Source of the DNA: Pontibacterium sinense
GTDB taxonomy: Bacteria > Pseudomonadota > Gammaproteobacteria > Pseudomonadales > Balneatricaceae
DNA: 64,000 bases
Assembly: GCF_015209595.1 (NCBI RefSeq)
Contig: NZ_JADEYS010000006.1
Span: 62,001-126,000, forward strand
Reading direction: 5' to 3'
Shown: positions 17,768 to 26,762 of the stretch, one piece after another
Numbering within the stretch: the first letter of the stretch is position 1
Layout of the letters: the number at the start of each line of letters is the position of its first letter
Program-made: the position numbers and the translations under genes
Notes under the pieces: generated by a model
Told to the model about the DNA's origin: nothing
The model's database searches: none
What the model saw: the letters and a program-made list of their open reading frames with translations, nothing else

Positions 17768-19381
17768 ATGGACTTGTCCCAGATATTTAGTACACCACTT
17801 GATCCGGTCAGCCTTCTACTTGGATTTTCCTCCGGATCTCTAATCAGTGGCGGTGTTATCTGGGGCAGATTGAAGGCGCGCACAGCGGAGCTTACGCAGC
17901 AAACGCAGAAGCTCATGGATGCTGAGGTTCAGCTTAATGCTCAGGCGGAACAGCTGGCGATACAGCAGGTACAAGTGCAGGAGCAGGAAGTTGCTCATGC
18001 ACGGCTTGAAGAGCGTTTGACGACACTGGGGCCTCTGCAAAACCAGAATCAACAGCTCAATGAAGAACTGACGCTGGCACGTGAAGAGGTTGTTATTCGC
18101 AGTCAGGATTTTGCAGAGCTGGAGACGCGATTAGAAGAACGTTCGGCTCAGCTTGATCTCTTGCGTCAGAATGCCAAAGAACTGGCTGCGTTGGCGGAAA
18201 AACGTCAGCAAGATCTGAGTGCCCGTAATAATGCCTTTGCTGAACTGAAAACCCGTCTTGATGCAGAGCGTCAGGCTCACGCAGATAAGTTGCGGACGCT
18301 GGAAGAAGCACGTGATCAGCTGAAAACAGAGTTTCAGAACCTGGCAAATAAGATCTTTGAGGAGAAATCTGCGAAGTTCAGCCAGACCAATCAGGAAGGG
18401 TTGGGACATATCCTCAATCCGTTGCGTCAGCAGTTGGGTGATTTCCGTAAGCGGGTGGAGGATGTCTATGATCGCGAGGCGAAGGATCGTCGTTCCCTGT
18501 ATGAACAAATTGGCCACCTGAAACAGCTCAATCAGCAGATGAGCCAGGATGCAGTGAACCTCACCAATGCACTCAAAGGTGAGAGTAAAACGCAGGGTAA
18601 CTGGGGTGAGGTGATTCTGGAGCGGGTGCTGGAAGAATCAGGACTGCGGCGTGGACATGAGTTCGAAACACAAGTGTCGCTGTCTGAATCAGGTAAGCGT
18701 TATCAGCCTGATGTTATCGTGCATCTGCCCGATAACAAAGATGTCATCGTCGATGCCAAGGTCTCCCTGACCGCCTACGAGCGTTATTGTTCGACTGAAA
18801 ACGATCAACAACGGCAACAATTTCTGCGTGAGCATCTCCAGTCACTCCGTGGACATGTGCGTGGGCTGAGTGACAAAGCTTATCAAGGTCTCGAAGGCGT
18901 TCGCTCACTGGACTTTGTACTGTTGTTTATTCCGGTTGAAGGGGCCTTCATGCTGGCGCTGGAAAATGATCACGGCCTGTTTAATGATGCGTTCGAGCGC
19001 AATATTATGCTGGTGAGTCCTGCAACGTTGTTGGTGACCCTGCGCACGATTCATAACATTTGGCGCTATGAACACCAGAGTCAGAATGCCCGTGAGATCG
19101 CCAAGCGTGGCGGTGAGTTGCATGATAAGTTTGTCGGCTTCGTCGAGGCGATGGATGATATTGGTCGTCATATAGAACGCACCCGTCAAGCGTATGATAC
19201 GGCGACAAACCGTCTTTCAAAAGGGCGGGGTAATCTGGTCAATCAGGCTGCCATGCTCAATCAGCTTGGTGCTAGTGGGAAAAAGAAGCTGCCGGAAAGT
19301 TTGCTTGAAACCGCATTTGAATCTGCGTTGGAAACATCCATCGGTTTAGATAAGGCGGATGCAGGAGAGGATGCATCATGA
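17768..19381 (+). CDS. rmuC: DNA recombination protein RmuC
   Basis: 537 residues. A short membrane-like N-terminal segment (SLLLGFSSGSLISGGVIWG) precedes a long coiled coil (about 40-205), then the RmuC domain with QGNWGEVILERVLEESGL, YQPDVIVHLPDNKDVIVDAK and SLDFVLLFIPVEGAF. The nuclease-like core acidic residues are in QPDVIV and IVDAKV. RmuC limits sequence inversion at inverted repeats in E. coli. It overlaps the next gene by 4 bp (ATGA). Confidence 0.95.
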   Translation: MDLSQIFSTPLDPVSLLLGFSSGSLISGGVIWGRLKARTAELTQQTQKLMDAEVQLNAQAEQLAIQQVQVQEQEVAHARLEERLTTLGPLQNQNQQLNEELTLAREEVVIRSQDFAELETRLEERSAQLDLLRQNAKELAALAEKRQQDLSARNNAFAELKTRLDAERQAHADKLRTLEEARDQLKTEFQNLANKIFEEKSAKFSQTNQEGLGHILNPLRQQLGDFRKRVEDVYDREAKDRRSLYEQIGHLKQLNQQMSQDAVNLTNALKGESKTQGNWGEVILERVLEESGLRRGHEFETQVSLSESGKRYQPDVIVHLPDNKDVIVDAKVSLTAYERYCSTENDQQRQQFLREHLQSLRGHVRGLSDKAYQGLEGVRSLDFVLLFIPVEGAFMLALENDHGLFNDAFERNIMLVSPATLLVTLRTIHNIWRYEHQSQNAREIAKRGGELHDKFVGFVEAMDDIGRHIERTRQAYDTATNRLSKGRGNLVNQAAMLNQLGASGKKKLPESLLETAFESALETSIGLDKADAGEDAS

Positions 19382-20031
19382 TATCCGTGATCGGGTACGG
19401 CTCATTGCTGTCTGAACAATCGGCGCGGGAAACGGTGCCCGAGCTGGAAAACTTTCGTTTAGTGGAAGTGCCGGGTTTCCGCCGGATCTTCAACAAGGTC
19501 GGCATCGTTTTCTTCAGTCGTCACGGTGCGAGTGAAACTGATCTTGAGATCGCCTCCTGTTCAACTGAGGCATGCAGCGAGGCCAGTATTGTTTGTAGCC
19601 AGTTTGAATGCAGCGAAGAGGCGTTTCTGGGCCTGTATGAACGTGAGCATCGTTTTCGCTGGATTGAAGTCGAGACACTGGGTCAGCGCGGTGAGCGTTC
19701 ATTGGGCCGGATCTGTACGGGATATAATGATCAGGACTATCGGTTGAACAAGTGCATCACTGACGATGAGTACCAGCGTCGTGTCGGGCAGTTTTATTCA
19801 GGGGCTCTCTGGCGTGATGACATTCTACCGTTTCCCCGATATTTGGCGTTCTGTTTGCAAGCCGCCAGCAGTCAGGGGGAGGCCGTATTAGATAACTTCC
19901 TTGATAACTCCTACTTAGCCGATGGCATGACAAGTATCCGCCACTATTTGAAATCCGCTCCTGCGTTGGCTGATTGGCATGTGATGGATACTGGGTACAG
20001 CTACACACGTAATAATCCCCCACAGCGTTAA
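19378..20031 (+). CDS. gamma-glutamylcyclotransferase-like protein
   Basis: 217 residues beginning MISVIGYGSLLSEQSARETV; the YGSLL loop is the substrate-binding signature of the GGCT fold, and FRLVEVPGFRRIFNKVG is the usual second strand block. C-terminal IRHYLKSAPALADWHVMDTG. Enzymes of the fold release 5-oxoproline from gamma-glutamyl compounds, but many members are uncharacterised. Translationally coupled to rmuC by a 4-bp overlap. Confidence 0.8.
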   Translation: MISVIGYGSLLSEQSARETVPELENFRLVEVPGFRRIFNKVGIVFFSRHGASETDLEIASCSTEACSEASIVCSQFECSEEAFLGLYEREHRFRWIEVETLGQRGERSLGRICTGYNDQDYRLNKCITDDEYQRRVGQFYSGALWRDDILPFPRYLAFCLQAASSQGEAVLDNFLDNSYLADGMTSIRHYLKSAPALADWHVMDTGYSYTRNNPPQR

Positions 20032-20282
20032 CTAATCCTGAGGTACGTGTGTCCGACGCACGATCTCTGTTGTTTGCACCATCCCCAACTTTAAGTTTCT
20101 GAGCGCCTAACCGCTCCTGCTATTCATTCTGAAACTCTCCTGTCTTTGACTCTCGTTGCATTCGCTTTCTGTATTTTTCTCACGGGTTGGCGTATCGCCT
20201 GCCAAAAAAACGTATTTTTTTATCGTTATGGTGAGATTATTTTTCTGTATGAATAATAATCAGTTTTAATCAAAATTCGATT

Positions 20283-20343
20283 TTGAAAACATGGTGAAAA
20301 ATCAATATTAAATATTGAAAACCCGGTGAAAAATCAATATTAA
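20283..20343. repeat. 32-bp tandem repeat and AT-rich palindromes upstream of ftsA
   Basis: The 620-bp non-coding gap 20032-20666 holds no credible gene. Two copies of a TTGAAAAC-(2 nt)-GGTGAAAAATCAATATTAA unit (20283-20311 and 20315-20343) repeat at 32 bp, differing only in the two middle bases. They are flanked by the palindromes CAAAAT-TCG-ATTTTG (20273-20287) and ATCAAAA-TTAAG-TTTTGAT (20364-20382). This looks like binding sites for a regulator or nucleoid protein. Confidence 0.6.
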
Positions 20344-20561
20344 GTTTTGAAGTTTATTTATTTCATCAAAATTAAGTTTTGATTTGTCAGTCATTCTTTA
20401 AATGGTTGATGCTGTTGGGTTTATTAAAATTACACGGTAAACTGCGCCCGCTTTGATGCGGTAGCCGCTTGAAAAACAACAATAATTTCTCTTAAGGCTG
20501 GCTGAAGTCGGCCGATAACATTTATACGAAAATTAAGGCTTGATTGTTCACGTGAGCATGC

Positions 20562-20590
20562 TTTACTTGTCAGCGTAGAGAAAATATACG
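20562..20590 (+). promoter_or_regulatory. candidate sigma-70 promoter of ftsA-ftsZ
   Basis: TTTACT and TATACG are separated by 17 bp; the start would fall near 20597, about 70 nt before ftsA. It is the best match in the upstream gap, and was found by eye only. Confidence 0.4.
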
Positions 20591-20666
20591 TTCAAAAATT
20601 AAGCGGTTTTTCTCTATTTGCTCTAAAGTGCTTAGTGTTTAAAAAGCAAACAATGTGAGAAAAACA

Positions 20667-21920
20667 GTGGCTGATTCAAATATGATCGTCGCACTAGATA
20701 TAGGTACCGCTAAGGTAGTTTGTCTGGTGGCCGAGGTCGGACCCGATAGAGAAGTGCAGGTGGTGGGCGTTGGCTCTCATGCTTCTCGTGGTCTGAAGCG
20801 CGGCGTCGTTGTGAATATTGAGTCAACCGTCAATTCAATTCAGCGAGCAGTAGAAGACGCGGAATTGATGGCGGGCTGCAAAATACATTCTGTAAACGTG
20901 GCTTTAGCGGGTAGCCATATCAGTGCAATCAATTCTCAAGGAATTGTGGCGCTGAAGGACCGCGAAGTGACTGCGCAGGATCTGGAGCGTGTAATAGATG
21001 CAGCGCGTGCTGTGCCAACACCTGCAGATCAACGTATTTTGCATATTTTGCCGCAAGAATATGCGATTGATAGTGAGCAAGGTATCAAGGAGCCACTGGG
21101 TATGTCCGGTGTGCGTCTTGAAGCCAAGGTTCATCTGGTGACAGGTGCGGCAAACGCCATCCAAAACATTGAAAAGTGTGTGCGGATGTGTGGTCTCGAA
21201 ATTGATTCGCTGGTACTGAGTCAGCTGGCTTCCAGTCACTCCGTACTCACTGAAGACGAAAAAGATCTCGGTGTTTGTCTGGTTGATATCGGTGCAGGCA
21301 CAAGTGACATGGCCGTCTATGTAGGTGGGGCTTTGTACCACACTGCGGTTGTTCCCGTGGCCGGGGATCAGGTCACAAATGACATTGCGGTGGCGTTGCG
21401 TACGCCAACGCAGAACGCAGAAGATCTGAAGATTAAATATGCATGTGCACTCTCTCAGCTGGCGAGCGCACATGAAATTGTTAAGGTCCCGAATGTGGGG
21501 GATCGCCCGGCAAAAGAGCTGTCGCGACAGGCGCTTGCTGAAGTGGTTGAACCACGTTACGAAGAACTGTTTGTGCTGATTCAGAAGGAATTGAAGCGCA
21601 GCGGATTCGAAGGACTGATACCAACCGGCATCGTGTTAACCGGTGGTACGGCTCGCATGGAAGGAGCGATTGAGCTGGCTGAGGAAATTTTCCACATGCC
21701 CGTGCGCCTGGCATCGCCAAAAGGCCTCGGCAGTATGTCGGATATTCTGGGTAATCCCATGTATGCCACGGCGGCAGGATTACTCAGACTTGCAGATGTA
21801 AACGAACAAGATGGGGCTAGCACATCCGTATCGATAGTAGAGCCAGAGAGCTCTGAGTTTCAGGTCGTGCAGCCAAACCTGATCCACCGGATGAAATCCT
21901 GGATTCAGGCAAACTTTTAA
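20667..21920 (+). CDS. ftsA: cell division protein FtsA
   Basis: Actin-like ATPase that tethers FtsZ to the membrane. 417 residues from GTG 20667 (MADSNMIVALDIGTAKVV); GTG 20655 and ATG 20682 are alternatives. Phosphate-1 block ALDIGTAKV, 1C subdomain around EVTAQDLERVIDAAR, phosphate-2 VDIGAGTSDMAVY, adenosine block IVLTGGTARMEGA, and a C-terminal amphipathic membrane helix LIHRMKSWIQANF. Closest in look to Pseudomonas FtsA. Upstream there is no ftsQ or ddl but a gamma-glutamylcyclotransferase gene, which is unusual. Confidence 0.97.
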   Translation: MADSNMIVALDIGTAKVVCLVAEVGPDREVQVVGVGSHASRGLKRGVVVNIESTVNSIQRAVEDAELMAGCKIHSVNVALAGSHISAINSQGIVALKDREVTAQDLERVIDAARAVPTPADQRILHILPQEYAIDSEQGIKEPLGMSGVRLEAKVHLVTGAANAIQNIEKCVRMCGLEIDSLVLSQLASSHSVLTEDEKDLGVCLVDIGAGTSDMAVYVGGALYHTAVVPVAGDQVTNDIAVALRTPTQNAEDLKIKYACALSQLASAHEIVKVPNVGDRPAKELSRQALAEVVEPRYEELFVLIQKELKRSGFEGLIPTGIVLTGGTARMEGAIELAEEIFHMPVRLASPKGLGSMSDILGNPMYATAAGLLRLADVNEQDGASTSVSIVEPESSEFQVVQPNLIHRMKSWIQANF

Positions 21921-21987
21921 TGGGTGAAAAGGTGCGCAAAGCGCAACTGGCGTTATGGGTTGGCGCCAACCTAGAGGGGAAATAGAC

Positions 21988-23181
21988 ATGTTTGAGTTGG
22001 TCGATAGTATCCCGCAGAGTGCTGTGATCAAAGTGATCGGCGTAGGCGGTGGCGGCGGTAATGCCGTGCAGCATATGGTTACCACCGAGGTAGAAGGTGT
22101 TGATTTTATCTGTGCAAATACCGATGCGCAGGCTCTGGAGAATATGGCGGCGCAGGCCGTTATCCAGATCGGCGGTGAGATGACTAAAGGCCTTGGTGCT
22201 GGTGCGAACCCGGACGTGGGACGTCAGGCAGCAATGGATGATCGTGACCGTATCGCAGAGATGCTTTCAGGTGCCGATATGGTATTTATCACGGCGGGTA
22301 TGGGCGGAGGTACTGGTACCGGTGCGGCGCCAGTTGTGGCCGAAGTTGCGCGTGATATGGGTATCCTGACAGTTGCAGTCGTGACTAAGCCGTTTTCATT
22401 TGAAGGCCGTAAACGCCTGAAGATTGCGGATGAGGGCATCAAAGAATTAAAAGAGAATGTTGATTCCCTGATCATCATTCCAAACCAGAAGCTGTTGCCG
22501 GTACTGGGTAAAAACACCAGTTTGATCAACGCCTTCAATACTGCAAACGACGTATTGAAAGGTGCGGTTCAGGGCATTGCTGATCTGATTATCCGTCCGG
22601 GTATGATCAACGTCGACTTTGCAGATGTTCGCACCGTTATGTCCGAAATGGGCATGGCGATGATGGGTAGCGGAGCGGGTCGCGGTGACAACCGTGCGAC
22701 CGAAGCAACTGAAGCTGCGATCAATAGTCCGCTGCTGGAAGATGTTGACCTGAAAGGTGCCAGCGGCATTCTGGTTAACATCACCGCCGGATTGGATCTG
22801 AGCTTGGGTGAGTTTTCTGAAGTGGGTAACATCGTTGAAGAATACGCATCGGACTCTGCAACGATTGTTGTGGGTACGGTCATTGAGCCGGAGATGAACG
22901 ACGAGCTGAAGGTTACCGTCGTTGCGACAGGTCTGGGTCGTGCGCAAGAACAGGAAGTGCGTGTAGTCAGCACGGGCGGCGGTCGCGCTGCTGCTGCAAC
23001 AACCGACTATAGCCAGCTGGAGCTGCCAACGGCGATGCGTAATCGTGCAGAAGCAGAGAAGTCCAAGCGTGTAACGGAAGCAACCCGCGAGCCAGAGCCA
23101 GAAATGCAGAATGGCCGCACGGGAACTGATGATATGGATTTCCTGGATATTCCAGCGTTCCTGCGTCGTCAGGCCGACTAA
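21988..23181 (+). CDS. ftsZ: cell division protein FtsZ
   Basis: 397 residues; start ATG 21988 chosen after GAGGGGAAATAGAC, giving the conserved MFELVDSIPQSAVIKVIGVG. The tubulin signature is GGGTGTGAAPVVAEVA; the T7 loop NVDFADVRTVM supplies the catalytic Asp; the tail DMDFLDIPAFLRRQAD is an intact FtsA/ZipA-binding peptide. Nothing suggests loss of function. It lies 67 bp after ftsA, is followed by its own terminator and then tRNA-Ser; lpxC, its usual downstream neighbour, is absent. Confidence 0.98.
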   Translation: MFELVDSIPQSAVIKVIGVGGGGGNAVQHMVTTEVEGVDFICANTDAQALENMAAQAVIQIGGEMTKGLGAGANPDVGRQAAMDDRDRIAEMLSGADMVFITAGMGGGTGTGAAPVVAEVARDMGILTVAVVTKPFSFEGRKRLKIADEGIKELKENVDSLIIIPNQKLLPVLGKNTSLINAFNTANDVLKGAVQGIADLIIRPGMINVDFADVRTVMSEMGMAMMGSGAGRGDNRATEATEAAINSPLLEDVDLKGASGILVNITAGLDLSLGEFSEVGNIVEEYASDSATIVVGTVIEPEMNDELKVTVVATGLGRAQEQEVRVVSTGGGRAAAATTDYSQLELPTAMRNRAEAEKSKRVTEATREPEPEMQNGRTGTDDMDFLDIPAFLRRQAD

Positions 23182-23207
23182 GTCGGTTATCAGTTACCAT
23201 TGCATTA

Positions 23208-23240
23208 GCCGTCCGGTGAGAATCGGGCGGCTTTTTATTG
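23208..23240 (+). terminator. ftsZ terminator
   Basis: GCCGTCC / GGGCGGC stem (23208-23231, one mismatch) followed by TTTTT, 27 bp past the ftsZ stop codon. Confidence 0.85.
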
Positions 23241-23397
23241 CCTGTTTTTCGGGCAATAAAATCGGGTGATGCTTGCGAATTATACAGATATAAAATTAAG
23301 CCGAAAAAACGTAACTAATTGCTTGATTCAGAAGGATAACTACATTAAAGTACGCACCTCGTTTGAGGCGCTGCCTGCAGTGCTTAAAGCGAAGTTC

Positions 23398-23485
23398 GGT
23401 GAGGTGTCCGAGTGGCCGAAGGAGCACGCCTGGAAAGTGTGTATACGGAAACGTATCGAGGGTTCGAATCCCTCCCTCACCGCCA
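23398..23485 (+). tRNA. tRNA-Ser(GGA)
   Basis: 88 nt including an encoded CCA. Acceptor stem GGTGAGG/CCTCACC with discriminator G; anticodon loop CTGGAAA gives anticodon GGA; a long variable arm (ATACGGAAACGTAT) marks class II serine tRNA; T arm GAGGGTTCGAATCCCTC. A weak promoter (TTGCTT, 16 bp, TACATT at 23320-23346) lies upstream. Its 3' end is duplicated 169 bp downstream. Confidence 0.97.
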
Positions 23486-23709
23486 TCCGAATTTAAAACG
23501 AAGAAGCCCTGGTTTAGCGACCGGGGCTTTTTTGTATCTGCGATATTTGATGGGAGGGTGAGAACCCTCGTGGTTCGAGCCGAGCGTAGCGAGACAACAG
23601 CGGAGCTCGCGACGCTGGCCCCGGAGGGGCGAAGTAATCCCTCCCTCACCGCCATCCGAATTTAAAACGAAGAAGCCCTGGTTTAGCGACCGGGGCTTTT
23701 TTGTATCTG
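23467..23709 (+). repeat. tRNA-Ser tail repeat, 169-bp period, two copies
   Basis: The last 19 nt of the tRNA plus the downstream terminator (23467-23540, 74 bp) recur without visible difference at 23636-23709. The spacer between (about 95 bp) is palindrome-rich (CCCTCGTGG, CCCCGGAGGGG). The design, a tRNA 3' end repeated with its flank at about 170-180 bp, resembles the rtT repeats after E. coli tyrT. A degenerate third unit lies at 36880-37055. Confidence 0.85.
23504..23533 (+). terminator. tRNA-Ser terminator (first copy)
   Basis: AAGCCC ... GGGCTT stem followed by six T. An identical second copy lies at 23673-23702 as part of the repeat. Confidence 0.8.
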
Positions 23710-23920
23710 TGATGTGCGATGGTATTCGTTATCTGAGACGCTGAGCTGGAATGCCACGTAATATCTCATCTGTGTGTGGTAACACCTATGAACAGCTTTA
23801 AAGCTGAAATCTTATTCATAGGCTCCTTAGGCTTTTAATTTCCCGTCCGTCGGTAATCCCCCGCAATAGAAGCAACCTTCCTATACTAATATTTGAGCAC
23901 CGACCTCTAGTGAGGTAGTT

Positions 23921-25567
23921 TTGAAGGATAACTCAAATCGGACAACACAGCGTGTTGCCACTCAGCTCCTGCGAACGGTAAAGCAAGTCGCACGCGAGTT
24001 ACATCCCCAGCAGCATTTTTCTGCTCAGCTGAATCTGGACAGTTCTTTGGATAAAGATTTCGCTTTTGACAGCCTCGGCAGGGTTGAGCTGCTGCTGCGC
24101 CTGGAGCGTACGTTTGAGGTGGTGATCCCAGACTCGCTGCTAAGCAGTGCAGATACGCCTCGTGATCTTCTAAGAGCTGTTCTGGGAGGGCGAAGCCGAG
24201 TTTCAGACTCTGTTTTGCCCGAGGTCGAGCGTGTTGATGCAGTGTTACAGGAGTCCTGTCTTGTACCTGAGCAAGCAGAGACCCTTATGGAGGTTCTGGA
24301 GTGGCATCTGCTCAACCATCCAGACCGAACTCATATCCGGCTCTACGACCCATATAGCGAGGGTACAACGATCAGTTTTCGTCAGCTGAAGATGGGGGCG
24401 ATGCGGGTTGCAGCCGGTTTACAAAAGCTGGATCTACGGCCTCAAGAGCCGGTTGTCCTGATGCTGCCGACCTGTGAAGACTATTTTTACAGCTTTTTTG
24501 GTGTGCTGTACGCGGGGGGGATTCCTTGTCCGATCTATCCACCGGGCCGCACTAGCCAGATCGAAGATCATCTCAACCGCCATGTCAGCATTGTGCAGAA
24601 TGCTGCCGCCGGGATCATGCTGACTCAGGCCGAAGCCTTGCCGTTTGCCGGTTTACTGCTGAGCCGGGTGAGATCGTTACGTCATCTGGTGACGGCAGCG
24701 GCGGTGCAAACCGAATGCCAGCTCCCGGATCTGCCGAAACTGCACGCAGAAGATATCGCTTTTTTGCAGTATACCTCCGGCAGCACCGGTACACCCAAGG
24801 GGGTGGTGCTGACTCATGCCAATTTGCTGGCGAACGTACGCGCTATGGGGGAGGTGGTGCAGGCCAATTCCAACGATGTGTTTGTCAGCTGGTTGCCGCT
24901 TTATCATGACATGGGGTTGATTGGGGCCTGGTTCGGCAGTCTCTATCATGCCGCGCACCTGGTCATTATGTCGCCTCTCAGCTTTATTGCCCGACCCCAG
25001 CGTTGGCTGGAAGCGATCCACCGATTTCGGGGTACCTTATCGGCATCACCTAATTTTGGTTATGAACACTGTGTCCGTCTAATTGAAGACGAGACACGAC
25101 AGCAGCTTGATCTCTCTTCCTGGCGTTGTGCTTTTAACGGAGCCGAACCTGTCAGTCCCCAGACATTACGTGCGTTTAGTGAACGGTTTGCTGCTTGTGG
25201 GTTTAATCCCGAGGCGATGATGCCGGTATATGGTTTGGCTGAGAGTACCGTAGGGCTGGCGTTTCCGGCTCTGCAGCGGGAGCCTAAGGTGAATCTGATC
25301 GAGCGTGAACGTTTCACTCGAACGGGTTGGGCAGAACCTTGCTCTGCTGGAGATAAACGAGCGATTGAAGAAGTCGCCTGTGGACGGGCGTTGCCACTAC
25401 ATCAGCTTAGAGTAGTGGATGACCGTGACCGGGAATTGCCAGACCGACAGGAAGGGCGGATTCAGTTTCAGGGGCCCTCTTCAACCAGTGGCTACTATCG
25501 TAATCCTGAGCAAACTGCCGTCCTATTTCATGGTGATTGGCTCGAAACAGGTGATCTTGGTTATTGA
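23921..25567 (+). CDS. ACP-adenylation (acyl-AMP ligase) part of a frameshifted three-domain enzyme
   Basis: From TTG 23921 (TGAGG five bases upstream). Residues 10-85 are an acyl-carrier domain with the phosphopantetheine serine in FAFDSLGRVELLLRLE. Residues about 125-548 are an acyl-AMP ligase of the FAAL/long-chain type: FLQYTSGSTGTPKGVVLTH (A3), VSWLPLYHDMGLIG and YGLAESTVGLAF. The frame stops at 25567 straight after LETGDLGY, where the adenylation fold should continue into its C-terminal subdomain. That subdomain resumes at once in the next frame, so a net out-of-frame deletion splits one former gene. The family loads fatty acids as acyl-AMP onto a carrier domain. Confidence 0.85.
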   Translation: MKDNSNRTTQRVATQLLRTVKQVARELHPQQHFSAQLNLDSSLDKDFAFDSLGRVELLLRLERTFEVVIPDSLLSSADTPRDLLRAVLGGRSRVSDSVLPEVERVDAVLQESCLVPEQAETLMEVLEWHLLNHPDRTHIRLYDPYSEGTTISFRQLKMGAMRVAAGLQKLDLRPQEPVVLMLPTCEDYFYSFFGVLYAGGIPCPIYPPGRTSQIEDHLNRHVSIVQNAAAGIMLTQAEALPFAGLLLSRVRSLRHLVTAAAVQTECQLPDLPKLHAEDIAFLQYTSGSTGTPKGVVLTHANLLANVRAMGEVVQANSNDVFVSWLPLYHDMGLIGAWFGSLYHAAHLVIMSPLSFIARPQRWLEAIHRFRGTLSASPNFGYEHCVRLIEDETRQQLDLSSWRCAFNGAEPVSPQTLRAFSERFAACGFNPEAMMPVYGLAESTVGLAFPALQREPKVNLIERERFTRTGWAEPCSAGDKRAIEEVACGRALPLHQLRVVDDRDRELPDRQEGRIQFQGPSSTSGYYRNPEQTAVLFHGDWLETGDLGY

Positions 25568-26762
25568 GCTCTATGTGACTGGCAGACAGAAGGACCTGAT
25601 TATACTGGCGGGACGCAATATTCATCCGGCGGAACTGGAAACCGCCATAGGAAACATGGAAGGAATCCGCAAAGGTGGCGTGGTGGTCTTTGGGAGCCGC
25701 AGCCTCGAGCGAGGTACAGAGCGTCTCGTGGTGATGGCTGAAACCCGTCAGAAGGATAATACTCGCCGCGCGGAACTGAGTGCTGAAATCAATCGGTTGG
25801 CTGTCGATCTGTTGGGGCAGCCGGTGGATGAAGTCTTACTGGTAATGCCAAACCGCGTGCTGAAAACCTCCAGCGGCAAGGTGCGCCGTTCCGCTTGTAA
25901 GGCGCTGTACGAGGGGGGGCTCATCAGGATGCCTGAACGTCGCTGGTTGCAATGGTTGCGCATTGGCCGGGAGGAGCTGGCTGGACGGGCGGGAAGGTTC
26001 CGGCAGCGGTTTCTGGATTCTGCTTTTGCCGTCTATGGTTGGAGTCTTTACGGTCTGCTGCTTTGCCTCGCTCTGCCGCCATTCCTGTTGCTTCCAAGCG
26101 TGAAGTTGCGTTGGAGGGTGATTCGGCAGGCTGTCCGGCTTCTGGGCAAGCTAACAGGTACATCGGTGCGGCTTGAAGGCGCTGAACATCTACCTCCGCA
26201 TGGGCAAGCCTGTATTTTTGTTTGCAATCATTCCAGCTATCTCGATGGCTACGCACTGGTGGGTTTCTTGCCGCATTGTGTGCGGTTTATCGCCAAAGGG
26301 GAATTAGAGGAGAAAAAATTGATTGCTTTTCTGTTGCGTAAAATCGGTGTCGAATTTGTTGCTCGTTTCGATCCGGATCAGGGGCATGCTGATATCACTC
26401 GGTTGGCGCATCAGGTTGGGAATCGCACGCCTCTTTTCTTTTTTCCGGAAGGTACATTCACGCGCGTGCCTGGTCTCAGGTCCTTTCATCTAGGTGCATT
26501 TACAACTGCGTGTCAGCAGCAACTGCCGGTGGTGCCTGTGGCGATACGAGGAACCCGAACGATGCTGCGCGCGAACAGTTGGTTTCCTAGGCGGGGGCAT
26601 ATCATCATTTCCATCGGTGAGCCTATCCCCAGTCATGTTGGGGACGGAAAAAGCCTCTGGCAGCAGGCATTAATTTTGCGGGATTGCACGCGGGCTGAAG
26701 TTCTGAGGCTTTCTGGAGAGGCCGACCTGAATACGGAAACAGCGATCAAAAGGACAGAGTAA
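25566..26762 (+). pseudogene. C-terminal part of the same enzyme: ligase cap plus PlsC-type acyltransferase
   Basis: Continues without a gap in homology from ELYVTGRQKDLIILAGRNIH (hinge and start of the adenylation C-terminal subdomain, to about 25920, with the catalytic-lysine-like TSSGKVRRSA). It is followed by a membrane helix (YGLLLCLALPPFLLLPS) and a 1-acyl-glycerol-phosphate acyltransferase domain with the HX4D motif in CNHSSYLDGYAL and FFPEGTFTRVPG. No ribosome site or good start codon lies at the break, and upstream codons in this frame are antisense-like filler. With the N-terminal part it would make an acyl-activating, acyl-carrying and acyl-transferring lipid enzyme. It may be a recent pseudogene, or a sequence error hiding an intact gene. 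Confidence 0.75.

Noticed and set aside
25419-25565. 5' extension of the acyltransferase half frame
   Set aside because: These codons are the adenylation domain read out of frame; homology in this frame starts only at 25566.
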